The notes beneath the pieces were generated by a model. The model was not told where the DNA came from. It made no database searches and saw only the letters and a list, made by a program, of their open reading frames with translations. From Acidilobaceae archaeon (GTDB lineage Archaea > Thermoproteota > Thermoprotei_A > Sulfolobales > Acidilobaceae), in contig JALUAM010000007.1 of the NCBI GenBank assembly GCA_027051095.1, forward strand, positions 1-64,000: a stretch of 64,000 bases of DNA. Reading direction: 5' to 3'. Within the stretch, counting starts at the first letter, position 1. Each line of letters begins with the position of its first letter. Positions 57,347-64,000 of this stretch are shown here, one piece after another. The translations under genes were made by a program, and so were the position numbers.

Positions 57347-58483
57347 TTGTCACCCGGGGGCTGGTTCACCGGGTTCCAGGCCTATATGCCGAAGATGGCC
57401 AGGCTCATAGTCGACTATTGCCTAGAGCTGAAGCCCAGGGAGGAAGTAGTAATCCAGGCTACGGTAGAGTCTCTCGACTTGGCAAAGGCCATAGCGGTGG
57501 AGTCCGTGCTGAGAGGCGCCTACCCCTACGTGAGGGTTGGCTTCGAGGAGGTTGATGAGGCCCTCTACAAGGCGGCGCCCCGCGAGCTACTAGAGTACCT
57601 TCCCCGGATAGAGCTGTTCGTGAGGGAGAACGTAGACGCCCTGGTCAGCATAATAGCTCCGAGGCACCCCAAGCACCTCGCAGGAGTTGACCCAGAGAGG
57701 GTAGCAGCTAGGGCGGCCGCTACTAGGAAGCTAACAGAGGTCTTTATGAGGAGGGATGCAGAGGGCAGCCTCAAGTGGGTGGTCACGGCGTATCCAACCC
57801 CCGCTATGGCCCTTGAAGCCGGCATGAGCCCGGTGGAGATGGAGAGATTCGTATTCAAGGCCCTAAAGCTGTACGAGGACGATCCCGTAGAGGCTTGGAG
57901 AAGGCAGGCAGAGGGCCAAGAAAGGGTGAAGAGACTGCTCTCCAAGGCCTCGGAGCTTAGAGTCGTGGGCAGGGAAACAGACATAACTTTCAGGGTTGAC
58001 GGAAGAACGTGGATCAACGACGACGGCAAGCGTAACATGCCCGGGGGCGAGGTGTTCACGGCGCCGCACGAGGACGGCGTAGAAGGGGTCATCTACTACG
58101 AGTTCCCCCTGACGTGGAGGGGTGTCGAGCTGAGGGGCGTTAAGCTGACGTTCAGGCGTGGAGAGGTAGTCCAGGCGTTAGCCGAGGTGGGAGGGGAGTT
58201 CCTGGAGAAGCTGATCAAGGTGGATGAAGGCGCTAGGAGGCTCGGGGAGCTCGCCTTCGGCCTGAACTACGATATACAGAGGCACACGAAGATAGTCCTA
58301 TTCGACGAGAAGATAGGCGGCACTATGCATACTGCCCTAGGCGCAGCGTACCCAGCCACGGGGGGCAGGAACCAGTCATCGATCCACGTGGATATAGTGA
58401 AGGACCTCCGGCGCGGGTCCAGGGTGTACGCTGACGGGGACCTGATCTTCGAGAATGGGAGGTTCCTAGTAGAGCTGGCGTGA
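57347..58483 (+). CDS. Aminopeptidase, M29 (thermophilic metallopeptidase) family
   Basis: M29 layout: MARLIVDYCLELKPREEVVIQATVES at the N-terminus, MPGGEVFTAPHEDGVEG near 240 (metal-binding Glu and His), then LGELAFGLNYDIQRHTKIVLFDEKIGGTMHTALGAAYPATGG near 300-345 and SSIHVDIVKDLR, all conserved ligand regions. Length 378 is normal. TTG 57347 start. Last gene of the 55-58.5 kb operon. Confidence 0.9.
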   Translation: MSPGGWFTGFQAYMPKMARLIVDYCLELKPREEVVIQATVESLDLAKAIAVESVLRGAYPYVRVGFEEVDEALYKAAPRELLEYLPRIELFVRENVDALVSIIAPRHPKHLAGVDPERVAARAAATRKLTEVFMRRDAEGSLKWVVTAYPTPAMALEAGMSPVEMERFVFKALKLYEDDPVEAWRRQAEGQERVKRLLSKASELRVVGRETDITFRVDGRTWINDDGKRNMPGGEVFTAPHEDGVEGVIYYEFPLTWRGVELRGVKLTFRRGEVVQALAEVGGEFLEKLIKVDEGARRLGELAFGLNYDIQRHTKIVLFDEKIGGTMHTALGAAYPATGGRNQSSIHVDIVKDLRRGSRVYADGDLIFENGRFLVELA

Positions 58484-58597
58484 GGGGAGGGTCGGCACCA
58501 GAAACCGTCTTCACCCCCAGTCGGGTCAGCTAATCGAGCCCTCCACATCCCCATGGTCGGAGAAGGGAAGCTCGGGTTTAAAACGTAGTTAGAAGAA

Positions 58598-59290
58598 TTA
58601 TATGGGCCATCTCTCCATCCTATAGGCCATCTCCCAGAACATGTACTCGTAGCGTGTGGCTGTCTTAAATATATACGAGAGCGTTTTATAGTCTCCCCCG
58701 TAGGCCTCGTAGAGCCTGTCTATGAGCGCTCTATATTCGTCTACAGCCTTGCCATAATCGTCGCTTAGGTAGACTGAGGCCCACCGCCTGTAAAGATCTA
58801 CAGTGTTAGACTCTAGCCTGCCCCTGTTATGGAGTGCTATGTCCCTGTAGCTCCAGTAGCAGGGCAGCAGGGCTACCAGGCACTCAACTATGGTGCCTGT
58901 AGAGCACGTAGCTAGCATGAAGTCAACGTAGGCCCTGTTGGTGGGCGCGGGCTCTGCCTTTAGCACGTCGTCCATGCTGAGACCCAGCTCCTTTAGGAGG
59001 GACTCGTAGTTCCTCATCTCGGTGGTAGCCAGGAAGTGGGCGTGCTCCAGCGCCAGCCTTGACGCCTCGAAGGGGGCTAGCTTTGAGGCAGCTATGCTGA
59101 GGCTCCTGACAAGCCCCACAAGGTAGTTGTAGTCCTGGACAGCGTAGAACCTAAACTTCTCCAGGGGCAGCCTACCCTCGTATAGTTCAACTACGAAGGG
59201 GTGCTCGAGAAGCCTCTTCCAGAGCCCCCAGTGCTCCTCCCTAAGTTTCTCGCTTAGCCTCAAAGCCGCCACCAGCGAGGCTAATACCAC
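58598..59290 (-). CDS. tenA: TenA/thiaminase-II family protein
   Basis: All-helical haem-oxygenase-like TenA fold: HPFVVELYEGRLPLEKFRFYAVQDYNYL near 29-56, LATTEMRNYESLLKELG near 88, and LVALLPCYWSYRDIA near 136 (TenA Cys and Tyr). Salvages degraded thiamine pyrimidines. Length 230. Start around ATG 59290. Convergent with the aminopeptidase. Confidence 0.88.
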   Translation of the reverse strand: MVLASLVAALRLSEKLREEHWGLWKRLLEHPFVVELYEGRLPLEKFRFYAVQDYNYLVGLVRSLSIAASKLAPFEASRLALEHAHFLATTEMRNYESLLKELGLSMDDVLKAEPAPTNRAYVDFMLATCSTGTIVECLVALLPCYWSYRDIALHNRGRLESNTVDLYRRWASVYLSDDYGKAVDEYRALIDRLYEAYGGDYKTLSYIFKTATRYEYMFWEMAYRMERWPI

Positions 59291-59327
59291 CGGGGATAGT
59301 TAAAAACAGGCATAGACGGGTTGCAGA

Positions 59328-59534
59328 TTATAGTTCCGCGTCGACTACGACTTTTTCTTCGGCCCTGAACCCTATGCGGGCGTGCGTGCCGTCGCAATAG
59401 GGCTTGTTAGACGAGCCCCCGCATCGGCACAGGGCAGCCACTGTTTTCCCACCGATTTCAACTAGTATGGGGCCGTTCCTCAGGGCTACTATCCTCAGCC
59501 GCTTCTTACCCTCACCAGCCACCTTGCTCACCAT
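59328..59534 (-). CDS. CDGSH iron-sulfur domain protein (mitoNEET-like)
   Basis: 68 residues holding one complete CDGSH motif: C36, C38, C47 and H51 in CRCGGSSNKPYCDGTH, the 3Cys-1His ligand set of a 2Fe-2S cluster. No membrane segment, so it is a soluble small redox or Fe-S carrier. Placed next to tenA in the same direction. Confidence 0.92.
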   Translation of the reverse strand: MVSKVAGEGKKRLRIVALRNGPILVEIGGKTVAALCRCGGSSNKPYCDGTHARIGFRAEEKVVVDAEL

Positions 59535-59912
59535 TTGAAAGCTACTTTACATTGTAAACCAATATTATCCCTGTGATGCGAGACGGTACTGTCACGACTT
59601 ACGGGGCCTGTTAAAAACGTTACGAGATGGGGGCCTCGGAGGCCTACTCTAGCTCATCCCCCCATCGCCAGTCAACGCCCTCCTCATAGGCCCCCGCTAA
59701 CTGTAGTGTACTCTACGGGATAAAGTTGGCAGGGAGGGCCCCCGCCGCTATAGCAGAGTCTAACGCGCCTTCAACGAATAGCCAACGAATAGCTTGTATT
59801 ACATAGACAATGTTGAAGGGTTAAGAAGATTTGTATAGTGGGCCGCGTTATATCGTAGAACATTCCAGCATCTTTTTAAAACCCCTGGTGTATGCATTAT
59901 TGTATTCGAGCG
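59535..59912. other. Long divergent intergenic region before the sugar-type ABC operon
   Basis: About 380 bp without a gene. A direct tandem repeat AACGAATAGC occurs twice with one base between, around 59775-59795. TATA-like TTTTTAAAAC at 59872-59881 gives a transcript start near 59905 for the ABC operon. No RNA gene or C/D box pattern was seen. Confidence 0.4.
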
Positions 59913-59931
59913 TTCAGGGGGTGTCCCTGAA
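59913..59931 (+). promoter_or_regulatory. Hairpin over the ABC operon ribosome binding site
   Basis: TTCAGGG (59913-59919) and CCCTGAA (59925-59931) form a perfect 7-bp stem with a 5-nt loop. It contains the GGGGGTG ribosome site and reaches the first base of the ATG, so folding would block initiation of the substrate-binding protein. Confidence 0.5.
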
Positions 59932-61673
59932 TGGCTCAGAATAGACAGCTGCTCCTAATCGCTGTCGGCATCGTTGCAATAATCATAGTTATAGGTGCTA
60001 TAATATTAGCTACTAGGGGCGGCGAGCAGCCCGCCCCCGAGGAGGCTCCTGAGACGCCGCCGGCAGAGACGCCTAGGGAGGAGGCTACACCCACGCCTAG
60101 GGAGGAAGCGCCTGCTAAGCCGGAGCTGAAGCCTCTGACCGGTAATGTCGAAGAGGATATAGTAAACATTGCTAAATATCTGGAAGCCTTTGGCGTGAAG
60201 GAGGTCACGTATAAGGTCCACGGCGCTGGTGACCCGAACAGTATAATGAGGGTTTACGGCGTCGTAGAGGCGGCTGCAAGGCTCAACAAGATACTAGAGG
60301 AGAACGGGATGGACCTGAGAATCAACGTTGAGATAGTAGACTTCTCTGCGAGGGCTGACGAGCCCGCTGAGAGGTTCCAGCAGAGCTTCCCGCTGAGGCA
60401 GGAAGCCGACATAATCGCTGTCAGCTTCAGGTGGATCGCGACCTTCGCTGAGGAGGGCTACCTGCTCGACATAACAGAGTATGTGAACGCTTATAAGAAC
60501 ACCGAGCTAGCAGACTACTTCGAGAGCCTGTGGGCCAGCGTGACCTACAAGGGCAGGATCTACGCTCTGCCGCAGGACACCGAGGCGAGGCCCCTGTACA
60601 TAATAAGGGCTGTGCTGGAGTGCGCCGGCTACGACCCGGACGACGTGGCTAGGAGGATCGACGCCGGCGAGATAACGTGGCGTGAGATCTTCCAGATCGC
60701 TGAGGACGTGAAGGAGAAGGGCTGCGCTGAGTGGGGCGTCCTACACAGGAAGGGCACCGCCCATCCAGACCTGGTCCAGTTCTACTACGCCTTCGGCGGC
60801 AGCTTCACGGGCCCCGACCCCGAGAAGCTCTACCTAGACGTAGACGCCCTCTACAAGTGGCTGGCGGTCGAGTACGCCCTGGCTAGGGCCGGCCTGACCC
60901 CCGAGAACATGATGGAGTGGGACTGGGGCAAGCAGATACACCCCACAGTTGTGAACGGCAATACCGCCTTCTGGATCGGCGGCGTGTGGCACTGGACCGA
61001 GTGGCAGACTAAGAAGTACTTCACGGACCCGCAGACGGGCGAGCTTAGAAGCCTGACTCCTGAGGAGGTGAAGGAGAAGTTCGCCTACAGCCTGTTCCCG
61101 GCTGGCGAGCCCGGCCTGAAGCCCGTGACCCTCAGCCAGCCCTTCGTCTGGATGATAAGCGCTAACGCGGGCAAGTTCAACCCGAACTACGAGGAGCTGA
61201 AGGAGGCCTACCACAGGATAGCGTTCCTGCTTATAGTGAAGGCCAACGACCCCGACCTGGTAGCGATCCACAGCATAGTCAGCGCCCACATACCGATTAG
61301 GCAGAAGGCAGCCGAGCTGATGGAGGACCCAGAGTTCCTGAACAAGCTGGCGACCGGCAACCTGGACATGTTCGTGTCTAAGGAGGTTGCAAACGCCTTC
61401 GTGGAGATAGCCAAGAAGACTGCGCACCCGATCAACATAGAGTTCCTGAAGAACACAGCCTACATGCTAGAGTACACTAATATAACGCCTCTGCACCCGG
61501 CCTACCAGCCGCTAGCAGATATATTCAAGGAGGCTGTGGACTTCGTGCTGAAGGGCCAGATGACGCCGGAGGAGGCCACAGAGTACGTGCTCCAGAAGAT
61601 AAGGGCCGACCCGGAGCTGGCAGCCATGATTGAGGTGAGAGGCGAGATACCTCAGGGATGGAGCTTCCCGTGA
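59931..61673 (+). CDS. ABC transporter substrate-binding protein, family 1 (sugar-type), membrane-anchored
   Basis: An N-terminal transmembrane helix (8-27) and a Pro/Glu/Thr-rich stalk (about 32-65) tether a large extracellular binding domain (about 75-560) with family-1 blocks such as VNGNTAFWIGGVWHWTEW and PAYQPLADIFKEAVDFVLKGQMTPEEA. Aromatic residues are abundant, as expected for a sugar or oligosaccharide pocket. Codons are strongly biased to GC-ending forms, suggesting high expression. Followed 11 bp later by two permease genes; the ATPase is elsewhere. Confidence 0.9.
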   Translation: MAQNRQLLLIAVGIVAIIIVIGAIILATRGGEQPAPEEAPETPPAETPREEATPTPREEAPAKPELKPLTGNVEEDIVNIAKYLEAFGVKEVTYKVHGAGDPNSIMRVYGVVEAAARLNKILEENGMDLRINVEIVDFSARADEPAERFQQSFPLRQEADIIAVSFRWIATFAEEGYLLDITEYVNAYKNTELADYFESLWASVTYKGRIYALPQDTEARPLYIIRAVLECAGYDPDDVARRIDAGEITWREIFQIAEDVKEKGCAEWGVLHRKGTAHPDLVQFYYAFGGSFTGPDPEKLYLDVDALYKWLAVEYALARAGLTPENMMEWDWGKQIHPTVVNGNTAFWIGGVWHWTEWQTKKYFTDPQTGELRSLTPEEVKEKFAYSLFPAGEPGLKPVTLSQPFVWMISANAGKFNPNYEELKEAYHRIAFLLIVKANDPDLVAIHSIVSAHIPIRQKAAELMEDPEFLNKLATGNLDMFVSKEVANAFVEIAKKTAHPINIEFLKNTAYMLEYTNITPLHPAYQPLADIFKEAVDFVLKGQMTPEEATEYVLQKIRADPELAAMIEVRGEIPQGWSFP

Positions 61674-61684
61674 GGGGGTGAATC

Positions 61685-62623
61685 TTGAGTAAAACCCGTA
61701 TTTTAACCCTCGCGTTTTTCCTGGGCCCCGCTACAGCCCTCGTTGTCTTCTTCTTCGTCTTCCCCCTTATACTTACGATTTACATAAGCTTCACCGACAT
61801 GAGGAACTGGAACGTCGAGAGGTATGCGAACGACATAGTGGGCCTTAAGAACTACGAGGCCCTCGTCCATCTCTCCAGGTATGACCCAAAGTTTGAGAGC
61901 GCGGTTATAACGACAATAGTGTTCGTTACGGTAACACTGTTCATAAACGTGGTCGGGGGCCTCACGCTAGCCATATTAACCTACTTCCTCGAGGAGAGGG
62001 TCTCCCTCTCCTTCAGGCTGCTATGGCTGCTGCCTAGGATGACGCCTGTAGCCGTATACAGCCTGCTATGGTACTACTTTTTCCACAGTAGTAATATAGG
62101 GACGCTTAACAGGATTTTTATGTCCCTGGGCATAATAGAGGAGCCGATTGCATGGGGCTCCTATAACTTGCCCCTCGGGACCTGGGCCATACTCATATTT
62201 GTCAACGGCCTCGTCGGGGTTAGCTTTGGCATGATTATCTTCTACAGCGCGATAAGGAGCATACCATGGGAGTATATAGCCGCTGCTCGGGTCGACGGGG
62301 CGGGCAACCTGACCCTGATAAGGAGCATAATACTCCCCCAGCTCAGATGGCACATAATGTTCGTCACGGTCTGGCAGATGCTAAGCCTGCTGACAACATA
62401 CGCCCACATATTCCTACTCTACGAGTGGGGCACGATTGACAGGATATGGGGTCAGACGTGGAGCCTGCTAGTCTTCACTACGGCGTTCGGCGACATCAAG
62501 AGGCAGGGGCTAGCGGCGGCTGCAGCTACAGTGCTGGTGGTGATAGGTATAGTGCTGGGTCTCATAGCCTTGAGGCTGCTAGGCTTCCAGAGGATGATGA
62601 CTATCCCGAGGGGTGAGATCTAA
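61685..62623 (+). CDS. ABC sugar-type permease (MalF/UgpA family)
   Basis: Six membrane helices; EAA loop SIPWEYIAAARVDGAGNLTLIRSIILPQL near 196-224. N-terminal FVFPLILTIYISFTDMRNW resembles UgpA/MalF-type permeases. TTG start 61685 after GGGGGTGA. The end overlaps the next gene by one base. Confidence 0.9.
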   Translation: MSKTRILTLAFFLGPATALVVFFFVFPLILTIYISFTDMRNWNVERYANDIVGLKNYEALVHLSRYDPKFESAVITTIVFVTVTLFINVVGGLTLAILTYFLEERVSLSFRLLWLLPRMTPVAVYSLLWYYFFHSSNIGTLNRIFMSLGIIEEPIAWGSYNLPLGTWAILIFVNGLVGVSFGMIIFYSAIRSIPWEYIAAARVDGAGNLTLIRSIILPQLRWHIMFVTVWQMLSLLTTYAHIFLLYEWGTIDRIWGQTWSLLVFTTAFGDIKRQGLAAAAATVLVVIGIVLGLIALRLLGFQRMMTIPRGEI

Positions 62624-63528
62624 TGGCGGGTCCCGCGGGTGAGGTCCTAGCCGCCACGGTGTCTAGGAGGCTGAAGATAGTTATAGCCCTGGCCCTTCTG
62701 ACAGCGAGTACGCCCATACTGCTAACCTATGGCCTCCTCATAATCAGTAGCTTCAGCGAGAACATGGTCACAGACCCTCTGCTGAGGGATCTCAGCCCCA
62801 CCCTCTCAAACTGGATCACGTTCCTCCAGGGCAGGCTGACCTACGCGCCTGAGGGGCTGGAGAGGAACGTGGTAGAGATGGTAGTGGTTACGCTTGTGGT
62901 CGCCCTCGGCGTAGCATTCACCGCGACCCTGGTCAGCCTCCTGGCGGCCTACAGTATTTCTAGGATGAACTTCAGGGGGAGGAGGGTCTTCACGGCGAGC
63001 CTCATACTGTTGCATGCGTTCCCGGGGGTAGCTCTGATCATAGGCGTCTACATGGTGTTCCTCAGCGTAGGCAAAGCCTTGGGCCTCCTGGGCAACGAGT
63101 TCTACGCACTCACATACGTGATACTTGCGAGAGCCGCGCTGGAGGTGCCAATGGCAACGTGGCTCTTCAAGGGCTTCTTCGACAAGATACCCTGGGAGAT
63201 CGAGTGGAGCGCTCTGGTCGACGGCGCCTCGAGGGTCACTGTGTGGAGGAAGATACTGGTGCCGATGGTAAAGCCCGGGATAGCGGCTGTCCTAATATTC
63301 ACGTTCCTGGCGGGCTGGGAGGAGTTCATATACTTCTACGTGTTCCTGGCCCCCCTGGGCATAGACAGCCTGCCCACGTTCATAGAGGAGATTGTGGGCG
63401 CGGCGGAGTACTACCAGCTGACAATAGTGGCGGCGGCCGGCACGTTCTACCTGCTTCCCACGATCATCTTCTTCGTGTTCACCCAGAAGCTGCTGCTGGA
63501 GGCCTATAGCGGGGGCCTCAAGGGGTAA
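62623..63528 (+). CDS. ABC sugar-type permease (MalG/UgpE family)
   Basis: Six membrane helices; EAA loop KIPWEIEWSALVDGASRVTVWRKILVPMVKPG near 187-217. The ATG shares its A with the TAA of the upstream gene. No ATPase gene follows; the next gene is a radical SAM protein, so an unlinked ATPase must energise this importer. Confidence 0.9.
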   Translation: MAGPAGEVLAATVSRRLKIVIALALLTASTPILLTYGLLIISSFSENMVTDPLLRDLSPTLSNWITFLQGRLTYAPEGLERNVVEMVVVTLVVALGVAFTATLVSLLAAYSISRMNFRGRRVFTASLILLHAFPGVALIIGVYMVFLSVGKALGLLGNEFYALTYVILARAALEVPMATWLFKGFFDKIPWEIEWSALVDGASRVTVWRKILVPMVKPGIAAVLIFTFLAGWEEFIYFYVFLAPLGIDSLPTFIEEIVGAAEYYQLTIVAAAGTFYLLPTIIFFVFTQKLLLEAYSGGLKG

Positions 63529-63583
63529 AGCCCTTCCCCTAGCCTGCGGCTTTTTATAATTATACGGGGGTTGAGGGTTGGTT

Positions 63584-64000
63584 GTGTGGTCCGCGGTAGA
63601 GTGGTACATTGTGAGGCCTGACGCCATAACAGTGTGGAGGGAGTACCCCGAGGTAGAGGAGAGGCTCTCCTGGTACGTGAGGGTTATGAGGGGTGAGGCG
63701 CCGCCGAAGTACAAGATAGTGCGGTCCATGGAGGCCCCGTTCTCCAGTGTGACCGAGATAGGGGAGGCTTCTACAGAGGACCTCTGGAGGGTCCATGAGA
63801 GGCTCGCGGGCGAGTTTAGGAGGCTCTGGAGGGAGCTGAGGGAGGGCGGCGGCGAGGACCTTAGAGTATCGGATGTGGAGCCAAGCTTCCTGGACGTGAA
63901 GATCGAGATAATGAATAGGATGGCAAGTCCCTGCTACCTATGCGAGAGGAGGTGCGGCGTCGAGAGGGCTAAGGGCAAGAGGGGCGCCTGCAGGCTCGCA
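63584..64000 (+). CDS. Radical SAM protein (PflA/COG1313-like), 3' truncated by window edge
   Basis: The frame is open from GTG 63584 to the end of the window. After about 110 helical, Glu/Arg-rich residues (MWSAVEWYIVRPDAITVWRE...) it reaches SPCYLCERRCGVERAKGKRGACRLA, the cysteine-rich lead-in of PflA-like radical SAM enzymes (as in AmrS at 14-15 kb). The radical SAM CxxxCxxC itself would lie beyond the window. TATA TTTTTATAATTATAC at 63551-63565 puts transcription start at about 63583, so the message is leaderless. Confidence 0.8.
   Translation, partial: MWSAVEWYIVRPDAITVWREYPEVEERLSWYVRVMRGEAPPKYKIVRSMEAPFSSVTEIGEASTEDLWRVHERLAGEFRRLWRELREGGGEDLRVSDVEPSFLDVKIEIMNRMASPCYLCERRCGVERAKGKRGACRLA

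Overview
The window is chromosomal DNA from a hyperthermophilic crenarchaeon (Thermoproteota), most likely a Desulfurococcales relative and not Aeropyrum pernix itself. The evidence is: a KvAP-like voltage-gated K+ channel; Cdv (ESCRT) division genes; an isolated 5S rRNA gene; archaeal DnaG and a family B polymerase; TTG, GTG and ATG starts with GGAGG/GGGG-type ribosome binding sites; many short or leaderless leaders behind TATA boxes; a PaREP1-family relic; and QueF-like archaeosine synthesis. Coding density is high, and both ends cut through genes.

Layout. 1-3.3 kb: end of an amidohydrolase gene facing an MTA-phosphorylase operon. 3.3-4.55 kb: a gene graveyard with a reconstructable PaREP1 pseudogene. 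4.55-6.4 kb: tRNA-Ala, ribosomal protein L13e, Clp1-type polynucleotide kinase, tRNA-Asp. 6.4-10 kb: a poorly known cluster with Roadblock/LC7-type proteins, one fused to zinc ribbons and a membrane anchor. 10-14 kb: TtuA-type thiolase, tRNA-Leu, a C/D box sRNA, DUF432 + MscS, DUF2258. 14-21 kb: AmmeMemoRadiSam radical SAM enzyme, 2-oxoacid:ferredoxin oxidoreductase, archaeosine genes queC/queF-L, a second C/D sRNA, a DMT permease and an extremely acidic 55-aa protein. 21-28.3 kb: methyltransferase, cdvB-cdvC, 5S rRNA, MGMT, Sm-like protein, NucS, K+ channel, hexulose-phosphate synthase, GcvH. 28.3-32 kb: succinate dehydrogenase in the order A-C-D-B. 32-36 kb: a polyamine-type ABC transporter. 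36-42.5 kb: a C/D sRNA whose guide matches the conserved 5' end of archaeal 16S rRNA, a degenerate DHH (Cdc45/RecJ-like) protein, UPF0248, a kinase-like protein, oxidoreductase and radical SAM enzymes. 43.9-48.2 kb: thiolase, nucleoside phosphorylase + PfkB kinase, endonuclease IV. 48.3-54.9 kb: PolB, DnaG, TyrRS, a PP-loop enzyme. 54.9-58.5 kb: RuvC-like protein, UbiD decarboxylase, Nudix, M29 aminopeptidase. 58.6-64 kb: TenA, CDGSH protein, a sugar-type ABC importer without its ATPase, and the start of another radical SAM gene.

The most notable unexplained items are the Glu-rich mini-protein (20854-21021), the Roadblock cluster, three C/D box sRNAs, and two strongly structured intergenic elements (31997-32118 and 39890-39979). 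All assignments come from reading the sequence and from family knowledge. No database search was run.
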